In this document: piece after piece, positions 1-7,358 of the stretch | How positions within the stretch are numbered: position 1 is the stretch's first letter | Layout: each line of letters opens with the position of its first letter | NCBI RefSeq assembly: GCF_000376845.1 | Contig: NZ_AQXY01000026.1 | Location: forward strand, 124,001 to 188,000 | Origin: Thioalkalivibrio sp. ALE14 | Lineage (GTDB): Bacteria; Pseudomonadota; Gammaproteobacteria; Ectothiorhodospirales; Ectothiorhodospiraceae | Length of the DNA stretch: 64,000 nt | Direction: 5' to 3' | The notes under the pieces: generated by a model | The model's input: only the letters and a program-made list of their open reading frames with translations | The model's database searches: none | What the model was told of the DNA's origin: nothing | Made by a program: the position numbers and the translations under genes

Positions 1-492
1 GGCAATCAGGTCGACCGCATCGCCGCGTACCTCGGCGTCGAGGTGGTTGGCGGGCTCGTCCAGAAGGATCAGGCGTTCCCCCGGTGGCCGGTCGGTGCTG
101 CTGTGCAGGGCCGCAGCCAGACGCAGCAACTGCCACTGGCCGCCACTCAGGCGATCGAGCCGGCGATCCAGCAAGGCCTGCACCCGGGGTTGATCGGGCG
201 GGGTGGCGCCCATCGCCCGGAACCAGTCGTGACCGCACAAGGGCCAGGGGTCCCGCCGGGGGTGGTCCTGCGCCAGCAGGCTGACACGCGTCGCGGGGCC
301 AAGCTGCAGGGTGCCTGCGTGGACCCGAGCCTGGCCGGTCACGGCCTTCAGCAGCAGCGACTTGCCGATGCCGTTCGGGCCGGTCAAGCCCCATCGGGCC
401 CCGGTGGGTACCTCGAGGGACAGCGGGCCCAGCACCGGATGATCACAGCCGAGGTGTGCGGCCTGTGCGTGCAGGGCGGTTTGAGGGGGCAT
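1..492 (-). CDS. znuC: Zinc-type ABC transporter ATPase (partial, 3' end outside window)
   Basis: The first 164 codons are visible and the gene runs off the left edge. Walker A (GPNGIGKS) is at residues 39-45, the ABC signature LSGGQ at 115-119 and Walker B (LILLDEP) at 141-147, so this is an ABC-type ATPase that would power an inner-membrane permease. Assignment to zinc uptake rests on position: it follows a ZnuA-like binding protein and a His-rich outer-membrane protein on the same strand, behind Zur-box-like palindromes. The sequence after Walker B reads NHLD, more familiar from ABC-F proteins than from classical ZnuC, so the exact subfamily is less sure than the fold. The permease gene (znuB) would be expected just beyond position 1. 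Confidence 0.75.
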   Translation of the reverse strand, partial: MPPQTALHAQAAHLGCDHPVLGPLSLEVPTGARWGLTGPNGIGKSLLLKAVTGQARVHAGTLQLGPATRVSLLAQDHPRRDPWPLCGHDWFRAMGATPPDQPRVQALLDRRLDRLSGGQWQLLRLAAALHSSTDRPPGERLILLDEPANHLDAEVRGDAVDLIA

Positions 493-583
493 GCGGACTC
501 GAAATCGTTGGAGGAGCCTGAATGATATCGGGCCCGGAAAGCATTTTCCGGGCCCGATCGTGAGGAAGATGTTTCACCCTGGG

Positions 584-1510
584 TTAGCGCTGGGGCAGCG
601 TTTGCGCCCAGGTGGTCATCAGGTCCAGGTAGCCATCCAGGCTGGAGTCGGCCGGCGGATCCAGAGGGACCGCATGGCTCGACCAGCCCAGGTTGCGTTC
701 GAGGAACTCGGCGCCGCGCGGCGGCTGGAATTCGGCGTACAGGATGGTGCCCTCGGTACCTTCGAGATCACTGACCAGGCTGCGCAGGTGGCGCGCGGTG
801 GGCGGGATGCCCGGGGCCGGCTCCAGGTAGCCGACGATCTCGACCGGCAGCCACTCTTCCAGATAGTCGAGGTCCTCGTGGTAGACCACGATGCGCTGGT
901 CCGGCGCTACCTTTTCGGCCAGGGTCTCGGCGTGATTGCGCAGGCGATCGGCAGCGCGTTCGGCGCGTTCCATGAAGGCGGCGGCATGATCCGGGCTCAG
1001 CTGGCCCATGCGTTCACCCAGGGCGGTGGCGATCTGGGCCATGCGCAGCGGATCGGCATTGAAATGGGGGTTCCCTTCCTCGTGGACGTGCCCCATGTTC
1101 GGCCCGTCCAGGGTGATGGAACGGCGCAGTTCGATCATGTCCGCCGACCGGAAGTGCCCCGGTTGGCCGGAGTTGATGGCGCGGTTGTTGGCGCCGCGCT
1201 GGGCGGCCGGCAGCCAGCCCTCCTCGAGGCCGGCGCCGATCTCGAGCAGCATGTCGGCTCGGCGCAGGGCCGCCATGAAGCTGGGGCGAGCATCGAGATA
1301 GTGCGCGTCACGGTCCGGCGGCGCGAGGACGCGGACTTCGGCCTCGTCGCCGCCGATCTCGCGGGCCAGGGCGCCGAGGGTCGAGGTGGTGGCGACGATG
1401 TTCAGTCCGGCGGCGGCCTGCGACGGCAGAAGGAGCAGGGCCAGGAATACCACCGAGGCGAGGGTGGCGAGTGTTCGGGTTATGCGGATGCGAGTCTTGC
1501 GCCAGGACAT
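584..1510 (-). CDS. znuA: ZnuA-like periplasmic metal-binding protein
   Basis: A 308-residue secreted protein of the cluster A-I (ZnuA/TroA) substrate-binding family. A signal peptide of about 34 residues (hydrophobic core, AAA before the cut) precedes an N-terminal lobe starting LNIVATTSTLGALAREI. Likely metal-ligand histidines lie in the DRDAHYLDARP, GNPHFNADP and VVYHEDLDYL segments. It lacks the long His-rich loop of many ZnuA proteins; the His-rich stretch is instead in the upstream gene. A clear Shine-Dalgarno (AAAGGAG) precedes the ATG. It lies 91 bp upstream of the ABC ATPase and should be co-transcribed with it. Manganese or iron specificity cannot be excluded from sequence alone, but the Zur-like sites favour zinc. 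Confidence 0.8.
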   Translation of the reverse strand: MSWRKTRIRITRTLATLASVVFLALLLLPSQAAAGLNIVATTSTLGALAREIGGDEAEVRVLAPPDRDAHYLDARPSFMAALRRADMLLEIGAGLEEGWLPAAQRGANNRAINSGQPGHFRSADMIELRRSITLDGPNMGHVHEEGNPHFNADPLRMAQIATALGERMGQLSPDHAAAFMERAERAADRLRNHAETLAEKVAPDQRIVVYHEDLDYLEEWLPVEIVGYLEPAPGIPPTARHLRSLVSDLEGTEGTILYAEFQPPRGAEFLERNLGWSSHAVPLDPPADSSLDGYLDLMTTWAQTLPQR

Positions 1511-1595
1511 GCGTGACTCCTTTCAGATGGGGATATGGGTGGAGGCCGGCCGGGACGGGAGCAGTCTCTACCGGCCTCGCGAGGTCGACTGTTGC

Positions 1596-2891
1596 TTAGA
1601 AGCGGTGGGCGCCGTGGGCGCCGAGGGCCACGTTCAGCTGCAACATGAACTCCAGGCCGCGGTCGCGATGGCCGTGGTCGTCAACGAAGTCGTTCTGCGA
1701 CAGCTGGGCGCGCAGAAAGACGGGCTCCACGGGCCGGAAGGTCACCTGGGCGGAGTGGCGATAGGAGGTGCCCATGGACTCGACCTCGAAATAGTCGTGC
1801 CCGTGATGGTGGCTACCTTCTACGGCGTCATTGGTCAGACCCAGCGCTTCGGTCCGCAGGCCGGCTTCCCAGCGCGGCGCAAATCCGTAAACGCCCTCCA
1901 GGTAGAGGCCATCCTGTTTCGTCGCCAGACTTCCGGCACGTTCCCAGTCCATATGGTCGTGGTGCTCATGACCTTCGTACTGATCCAGGCTCTGGCGCAT
2001 GTAGAAGTATTCGCCCTTCAGGTTCCAGTCGCCGTGGCCATAGGCGCGGCCCGAACTGTACTTGTAGACCGCATCCAGGCCGGCGAACCAGGCGTCGCCC
2101 TCAAGACCATGGGCATGATCGCCGTGTTCTTCGGCGAGGCCGGTCTGGGCAACATACCCACCGGAAACACCGAATTGCACTGCGTGATCGGCGCCTAGAT
2201 CCGGTCCGAACTTGGCGAAGGCGGTGGCGACGCGCGGCCCGCTCTTTGACGAGACCGGGAGGTCGCTATCAAAAGCGGCAATCCCTTCGTCCTGGTCGCC
2301 CTGGAGCAGCTCGACACCCAACTGGGTATACATTTCCGTTGGTGCGATCCAGGTGGCCTGCACGCCGGTGTCGTGCAGCCCGTGGTCACCGAACAGGTAT
2401 TCGTTGACCAGTGGGCGCTTGACGAAGTCCCAGTCATGGGGGTGCCGGCTGTTGATGTAGCCGATGTCGGACAGGAATTTACCGGCCTTGACCTGGAAAC
2501 CGCCGGGCAGGGCGCGGGTGGTCAGGTAGGCCTCTTCGACCTCGATATCGCTGTCGTCAAAGCCCAGAATCAGGACGCCATCGAACAGGTCGCCCAGTTG
2601 GGCGTTCAGTGCGAGCTCGGAATGTCCCATGTTGAAGCCGTCGTCGAACCCATGATCGTGGTCATGGCCATGGTCATGACCGTGGTCGTGGCCATCGCCG
2701 AAGCCGGCGGGCGAATCGTTTCCATGCGAGAGCTCATTGAAATAGATGCCCTCGAGGATCAGGGATACGTCGACGCCCCAGGACGAGTCTTCGCTACCGG
2801 CGCTCCACTGTGCAGCAGCGGCTCCGGGGGCGGCGAGGGTGAGGGCGGTCAGGCCGGCCAGGACGGGGCGAGTGTAGGGGGTGCGGGGCAT
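1596..2891 (-). CDS. His-rich outer-membrane protein of the zinc operon
   Basis: A 431-residue protein with a cleavable signal peptide (about residues 1-27, ending AAAA) and a body of alternating polar and aromatic short strands typical of an outer-membrane beta-barrel. Residues 66-90 form a His/Asp repeat (GHDHGHDHGHDHDHG core) that should bind divalent metal; more His clusters lie near residues 250 and 290-300. It is first in the zinc operon, directly behind the two Zur-like sites. The likely role is capture or passage of zinc at the outer membrane. No TonB box or plug domain could be recognised, so porin-like is safer than TonB-dependent receptor. An AAGGAG ribosome site precedes the ATG. 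Confidence 0.65.
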   Translation of the reverse strand: MPRTPYTRPVLAGLTALTLAAPGAAAAQWSAGSEDSSWGVDVSLILEGIYFNELSHGNDSPAGFGDGHDHGHDHGHDHDHGFDDGFNMGHSELALNAQLGDLFDGVLILGFDDSDIEVEEAYLTTRALPGGFQVKAGKFLSDIGYINSRHPHDWDFVKRPLVNEYLFGDHGLHDTGVQATWIAPTEMYTQLGVELLQGDQDEGIAAFDSDLPVSSKSGPRVATAFAKFGPDLGADHAVQFGVSGGYVAQTGLAEEHGDHAHGLEGDAWFAGLDAVYKYSSGRAYGHGDWNLKGEYFYMRQSLDQYEGHEHHDHMDWERAGSLATKQDGLYLEGVYGFAPRWEAGLRTEALGLTNDAVEGSHHHGHDYFEVESMGTSYRHSAQVTFRPVEPVFLRAQLSQNDFVDDHGHRDRGLEFMLQLNVALGAHGAHRF

Positions 2892-2964
2892 GTCGGGCTC
2901 CTTGTTGCGGGGCAGTTCTCTGCTCAGGGTCAGGGCAGTGAGTGCCGATCAACGGAAGTGAATT

Positions 2965-3005
2965 GTTATAGCGTAACGATACGGTGATAAACGTTATACA
3001 ATAAC
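2965..3005. promoter_or_regulatory. Two Zur-box-like palindromes
   Basis: Two inverted repeats of the form GTTAT-N3-ATAAC lie 74-114 bp upstream of the outer-membrane protein gene. The one at 2993-3005 is perfect; the one at 2965-2977 has one arm mismatch (GTTAT-N3-GTAAC). Their centres are 28 bp apart. The arms match the gammaproteobacterial Zur operator type, and a Zur gene lies 600 bp away on the same strand. The region is strikingly AT-rich for this genome. Function is inferred from motif and context. Confidence 0.7.
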
Positions 3006-3048
3006 AGTCTTGTATTCAACCCCAATTCTTCGCAGCGGTGCTTGTCGG

Positions 3049-3561
3049 TCAGGCGCGCGGAAGGCCGGCGCTCGCGAAGGCCGCGCGCCAGGGCTCCAGT
3101 TTTTCGGCCAGGCTCAGGCGGGCGTTGGCGGGGCTGGTGGAGGGCAGGCGCAGGGCCTCGACGCCCAGGGCGCGGGTCTCGCGGATGCGCCGCGCGCTCT
3201 CGGCGCCGTTGTGGATAATGACGCGCAGGCCCGGGGCCTCGCGGGTCAGCCGGGCGAGATCGTTGGGCACTGGCTCACGGATGGCGCTGTCCAGGCTCCC
3301 CTCGCGCGAGCAGGCCCCGTATACGTCCCAGAGGCCCACGCCGTGGTCGAGCAGGCGCTGGATGCGCTCCGGGTAGTCCAGCTCCGGGAAGGGTTCGCCG
3401 AGGATCCGCCCGACAATGGGCCAGAACTGGTTGCGCGGGTGGGCGTAGTAGGCCCGGGCCTCCAGCGACGCCACGCCGGGAAAGCTGCCCAGCACGATCA
3501 GGCGGGTATCCGCTCGCAGGATGGGCGGGAATGCCTCAAGCGTGGGTGCGGCGGATGTCAC
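3049..3561 (-). CDS. DNA-deoxyinosine (hypoxanthine) glycosylase, UDG superfamily
   Basis: A 170-residue protein of the uracil-DNA-glycosylase superfamily, family 6 type, which removes deaminated bases (hypoxanthine) from DNA in base-excision repair. Support is the early LIVLGSFPG motif (about 21-29), the HPRNQFWPI stretch (about 41-49) and the C-terminal LPSTSPAN motif (about 138-145), which together mark this group. The length is normal for the family. The start is a GTG with a weak ribosome site. It lies between zur and the zinc operon on the same strand, 37 bp after zur, so it may be carried on the zur transcript; no functional link to zinc is evident. Confidence 0.8.
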   Translation of the reverse strand: MTSAAPTLEAFPPILRADTRLIVLGSFPGVASLEARAYYAHPRNQFWPIVGRILGEPFPELDYPERIQRLLDHGVGLWDVYGACSREGSLDSAIREPVPNDLARLTREAPGLRVIIHNGAESARRIRETRALGVEALRLPSTSPANARLSLAEKLEPWRAAFASAGLPRA

Positions 3562-3598
3562 GAGGAGCGGGGTCGAGCGGGACGAGCCGATAAAGGCG

Positions 3599-4081
3599 TC
3601 AGGCGCGGTCCTGCCGACCCCGGCGGCAGTCGCCGCACTGGCCGTGCAGTTCCACCATGCGTGACTCGATGGCGAAGTCCTGGGCCTCGGCTTCGTCCTC
3701 CAGCGCGCGGCTGGCCGGCTCCGGGGTGTGGAATTCGGTGATCTGGCCGCAGCCGTCGCAGATCATCAGTGCGGATTCGTGGCGCTCCCCGGGATGCGAG
3801 CAGGCGACGAATCCATTGAGGCTCTCGATGCGGTGGATCAGCCCCTGCTCCAGCAGGAAGGCCAGGGTGCGGTAGACCGTTGGTGGCTTGATGCTGTGAT
3901 CGTCGGAGGACAGGGCGTGAATTAGGTCGTAGGCCTTGATCACGCCGTCGGTGCGCAGGATCTGTTCGAGGATGCGCCGACGTTGCTCGGTCAGGCGTGC
4001 GCCATGGCGGGCACAGACACGCTCGGCGTCGGCGAGGGCCTGTTCGATGTCCGGCGTCTGGGTCTCGGCGGCGGCAGTCAT
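3599..4081 (-). CDS. zur: Zur, zinc-responsive Fur-family repressor
   Basis: A 160-residue Fur-family regulator: an N-terminal winged helix (recognition region PPTVYRTLAFLLEQGLI, about 67-83) and a C-terminal metal-binding and dimerisation half. The structural zinc site is visible as CxxC at residues 108/111 and a second CxxC at 149/152, with His-rich segments between. It is called Zur rather than Fur because of the long, Ala- and acid-rich N terminus, the C-terminal CGDC and the adjacent zinc-uptake operon with Zur-like boxes. The ATG at 4081 was chosen over upstream in-frame codons because those would run into the 3' end of the neighbouring ligase gene. Confidence 0.85.
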   Translation of the reverse strand: MTAAAETQTPDIEQALADAERVCARHGARLTEQRRRILEQILRTDGVIKAYDLIHALSSDDHSIKPPTVYRTLAFLLEQGLIHRIESLNGFVACSHPGERHESALMICDGCGQITEFHTPEPASRALEDEAEAQDFAIESRMVELHGQCGDCRRGRQDRA

Positions 4082-4130
4082 GCGCCTAGCATAGCCCAAA
4101 CGCTTACCGTGTCCGTAACCGCCCCGGGGA

Positions 4131-5159
4131 TCAGGCGGGTTCGGCGTCGGCCGCGGGTTCGGAGTCGAGCTTTGCGGGGCGCGTGGCGTCCGGACGGGCG
4201 AAGATCTCCGCCGCCCAGCGGGCGCGTTCGGCCGACGGTTCGGTCTCGCGCGCCACCATGTGCGCGTCCACGGCGGTGATCCGGTGGTCGAGGCCCTCGC
4301 CGTTGGCGATCTGGATGGCAAGGCCTGGACGGGCGTTGAGTTCCAGGATCAGTGGACCGCGGTCGGCGTCGATGACCACGTCCACTCCCAGGTAGCCGAG
4401 CTGGCTCAGTTCAAAGCAGCCGGCGGCGAGCTCCATCAGCTGTTCCCAGCCGGGGATCTGCAACCCGACGATGCTCTGCTCGCTGTCGGGGTGTTCGCGG
4501 CAGGGCTTGTTGTAGCGCACCCCGCCGATGGTGCGGCCGGAACCGAGGTCGATGCCCGTGCCGACCGCGCCCTGGTGCAGGTTGGCCTTGCCGTCGGAAT
4601 CCTGGGTTGGCAGGCGCATCATCGCCATCACCGGGTAGCCGCGATAGACCACCGTGCGAATGTCGGGCACGCCGCGATGCGAGACCGCGTCGAAGACCGA
4701 GGAGAAGCGCACCCGCTGCTCGATCATGGCGACATCCGGGCGCCCGCCGAGGCTGTACATGCCGGACAGGACGTTGGAGATGTGATCGTCCAGCTCGCTC
4801 AGCTCCATGGCGCGGCCGCCCGCCCGGCGCGGACGATCGCCGCGCCAGCCCTCGATCACCAGGATGCCATCGCCGGCGGCGCCATGCGCCGGCTTGATCA
4901 CGAAGCCGTCTTCGTAGTCCCGCAGCTGGCGGCGCACGTCACGGATCTGGCGGTGGGTGCGCACGACCCCGTAGAGATCGGGTACCGACAAGCCGGCATC
5001 CAGCGCCAGTTGCTTGGTCTGCAGCTTGTCATCGACCCGCGGGTAGAAGCGCCGGGCATTCCAGGCCGCGATGTAGCGGGAGTTGCGGGCGTTCATGCCG
5101 ACGATGCCCTGTTCCTTCAGGACGCGTGGACGGACGAAGCGCGGGAGCCAGGCGGGCAT
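4131..5159 (-). CDS. RimK-like alpha-L-glutamate ligase family protein (ATP-grasp)
   Basis: A 342-residue ATP-grasp enzyme of the RimK-related group annotated as alpha-L-glutamate ligase-like. Visible signs are the DDKLQTKQLALDAGL nucleotide-binding start (about 43-57), a GFVIKPAHGAAGDG loop (about 86-99), and C-terminal metal-binding residues in LGVDVVID and PLILELNARPGLAIQIAN (about 275-300). It should join an amino acid, probably glutamate, to a peptide or small molecule; the substrate is unknown. It is the last gene of a three-gene operon and overlaps the stop of the membrane gene before it by 1 bp (ATGA), which fixes the start. The C terminus is acidic and Ala-rich. Confidence 0.85.
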   Translation of the reverse strand: MPAWLPRFVRPRVLKEQGIVGMNARNSRYIAAWNARRFYPRVDDKLQTKQLALDAGLSVPDLYGVVRTHRQIRDVRRQLRDYEDGFVIKPAHGAAGDGILVIEGWRGDRPRRAGGRAMELSELDDHISNVLSGMYSLGGRPDVAMIEQRVRFSSVFDAVSHRGVPDIRTVVYRGYPVMAMMRLPTQDSDGKANLHQGAVGTGIDLGSGRTIGGVRYNKPCREHPDSEQSIVGLQIPGWEQLMELAAGCFELSQLGYLGVDVVIDADRGPLILELNARPGLAIQIANGEGLDHRITAVDAHMVARETEPSAERARWAAEIFARPDATRPAKLDSEPAADAEPA

Positions 5160-6694
5160 CAGTCGGGCCTCCGCATCGCGTCCTGGATGCGGCCGAAACG
5201 GAACAGCTCCGTCAGGCGGTAGCCGGTGTAGCGCCCGATCAGCAGGGTCACGGCCAGCAGTACCAGCAGCAGTTCCGGGAACACGAACAGCAGGTGCTCC
5301 AGCTGGCGGTTGGCCATCAGGCCGTAGGCGGCGGCCGCGACCACCAGGCTGCCGATGCCCTGGGTGATGGCGTCGGCCGGGCCGTGTTCCTCCCATACGA
5401 CCGACATGCGTTCGATGGTCATCGCGAGGATGACCATGGGGAACAGTGACAGCGCCAGGGCCCGTTCCAGGCCGAGCTGGTGCGACAGCACGCTGATCCC
5501 CAGCATCAGCATGATGACCACACTGACCACCGCCGCCAGACGCGGTACCAGCAACAGTCGGAGGTGCTCGAGATAGAAGCGCACCGCGAGGCCCAGCGAC
5601 ACGATTAGGGTGAACAGGATGATCCCCGCCAGCAGCTGGGTCTCGCGGAAGGACAGCGCGATCAATACCGGCATGAAGGTCCCGAAGGTCTGCACACCGA
5701 CTACGTTGCGCAGGAACACGATGATCATCGCGCCCAGGGGCACCATCAGCAGCACCCGGTAGGTGTTCTGTGTGCCCAGTGGCAGGTTCAGGGTGGAGAA
5801 GTCCAGGATACGGGTGTCCAGGGTGTCGCCGAAGCGCTGGATGGTCGCGAGGGCGTCCTGCACCCCGCGCGACACCGCGAACCGGACCTCGGCATTCTCG
5901 CCATTCGTCACTTCCAGTAGCGGGGCATCCCCGTGGCTCCAGACGGCCACGTCCGACGGATATTCGATCTCGCCCGTTTCCGGGTCGATGGGTACCCAGC
6001 GCCGGGTGTTGTGGACCTCCAGCCAGGTCTGCGGTTCGATATCCCGGCGCCCGTCCACCAGTTGCAGGGCGGTTACCTGCCGGGCGGGGATGCGGGCCGT
6101 GGCGAGCAGTTCGATCAGGGTCTCGGTGCGGCGTGCGCGATTGTCGTCGCTCTCGATGAACACCGCCGCGTTTGATGATGGTGCGGCGTTGGCGAGGTCG
6201 TTGACGAGCACCGAGGCGAAGCTCTGGATGTCCGAGGATCGCCCGCGGACATCGTCGATCAGGGCCTCGGCGGCCGAGCGGAAAGGCTCGGTCCAGTCGG
6301 GGACCGCGACCGGTCCCGGATATTCGGACTCAGAGCGGTCATTGCCGTCGCGGTAGAGCGTGGCGCGGTAGTACAGCACCTGCTCGCCGCGCGGCTGGCG
6401 CGTGGTCCACTGGGCCAGCCGGTCCTCCGCCTGCGTGACGGTGTTCAGGCCGTAGCCGCGCGAGACGAACCCTTCGTCCAAGATGGAGAAGTTGGGCAGG
6501 CGGTGCGGGATGCGCAGCTCGACCGTGCCTGCGCCACCAGTGGGCTGGTAGCGCACGCGCGCCTCCACCTGCCAGGTCTCGGCGGTGGCATCCGGCTGCA
6601 GGGGCATCCCCAGCGCGCTGACCTTGTAGGCGAAGACACCGAGTCCGACCGCGCTCAGCAGCACGATCAGGATCGGGAGGTGAAAGCGCTTCAC
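5159..6694 (-). CDS. Inactive transglutaminase fused to multi-pass membrane domain (UUP1 family)
   Basis: A 511-residue membrane protein. One N-terminal membrane segment (about 7-27) leads to a periplasmic part of some 270 residues with a transglutaminase-like fold (LIELLATARIPARQVTALQLVDG, then the TWLEVHNTRRWVPIDPETG region). The usual catalytic Cys-His-Asp triad is not evident, matching the family description of inactive transglutaminase. About seven membrane helices follow (about 310-500). The family is known to occur beside a RimK-like ligase and a retropepsin-like protease, as here. The membrane protein probably binds or presents a peptide substrate; its real role is unknown. It overlaps the next gene by 1 bp. 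Confidence 0.85.
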   Translation of the reverse strand: MKRFHLPILIVLLSAVGLGVFAYKVSALGMPLQPDATAETWQVEARVRYQPTGGAGTVELRIPHRLPNFSILDEGFVSRGYGLNTVTQAEDRLAQWTTRQPRGEQVLYYRATLYRDGNDRSESEYPGPVAVPDWTEPFRSAAEALIDDVRGRSSDIQSFASVLVNDLANAAPSSNAAVFIESDDNRARRTETLIELLATARIPARQVTALQLVDGRRDIEPQTWLEVHNTRRWVPIDPETGEIEYPSDVAVWSHGDAPLLEVTNGENAEVRFAVSRGVQDALATIQRFGDTLDTRILDFSTLNLPLGTQNTYRVLLMVPLGAMIIVFLRNVVGVQTFGTFMPVLIALSFRETQLLAGIILFTLIVSLGLAVRFYLEHLRLLLVPRLAAVVSVVIMLMLGISVLSHQLGLERALALSLFPMVILAMTIERMSVVWEEHGPADAITQGIGSLVVAAAAYGLMANRQLEHLLFVFPELLLVLLAVTLLIGRYTGYRLTELFRFGRIQDAMRRPD

Positions 6695-7239
6695 TGGTCA
6701 TCCGCCGCGCAGTCGGGCGCACGCAGGTGCTCCTCGCCCGAGTCGACCAGGATATGGCCGGCCATGTGGCTGCGACCGATCAGGGCTTGATAGGTCAGTG
6801 CCGTGCGGTCGATCAGGCTGGTGTCGGCGCGCAGGAGCCGGTCGCTAATGCAGAACTCCATGCGCACCACTGGCCGCTCCTGCGACTCGCCGCTGTGGCG
6901 ACGGATGCGGACGATTCGCTCGATCGGGCGTTCCAGGGTAATGCGTGCGTCCTCGTCGTCCGGGTCGATGATGTCGAAGCGGATCCAGTCCTCGCCGTCC
7001 TTCTCGAAACGCTCCTTGTTCAGGGCGTTCAGCGAGGACGAGGTCGCGCCCGTGTCCATACGCGCCTCCAGCACAACGTCCTCCTCGACGATGTGCACGT
7101 CCTCCACCGCGCCCAGGATCGCCATGGAGGGGCCCGACTCGTGGGCTGCGGCGGATTGCGCGAGGAGTGCGAGGCCGAGCAACATGGTCGGCACGATGGA
7201 GTGGGTTAAGCTGGAACGACGGGCGGCTGGAACAGTCAC
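6691..7239 (-). CDS. Retropepsin-like aspartic protease (annotated ATP-dependent zinc protease, RimB family)
   Basis: A 182-residue protein with a signal peptide or anchor (about 10-32). The [11 protein letters not shown] motif (about 62-72) is the single-Asp active site of retropepsin-like proteases, followed by a family-typical region with RPVVRMEF and a later [16 protein letters not shown] (about 152-167) that forms the second psi-loop half. The common name ATP-dependent zinc protease is not supported by any ATPase or zinc motif. It is first in a three-gene operon with the transglutaminase-like membrane protein (4 bp overlap) and the RimK-like ligase. The likely job is to trim or reverse a peptide modification made by the ligase. 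It starts at GTG with AGGAG five bases upstream. Confidence 0.85.
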   Translation of the reverse strand: MTVPAARRSSLTHSIVPTMLLGLALLAQSAAAHESGPSMAILGAVEDVHIVEEDVVLEARMDTGATSSSLNALNKERFEKDGEDWIRFDIIDPDDEDARITLERPIERIVRIRRHSGESQERPVVRMEFCISDRLLRADTSLIDRTALTYQALIGRSHMAGHILVDSGEEHLRAPDCAADDQ

Positions 7240-7358
7240 GCAGTCTCCTGAAGGTTACAAAACGGCAAAGCCTAGCTGATCATAGTGGTTCGTCCATGTT
7301 AATGGCTTCACAAAGTCACGGAACTATTGCCACCCTTGTCACTAGTCCAGGAGTCGCC

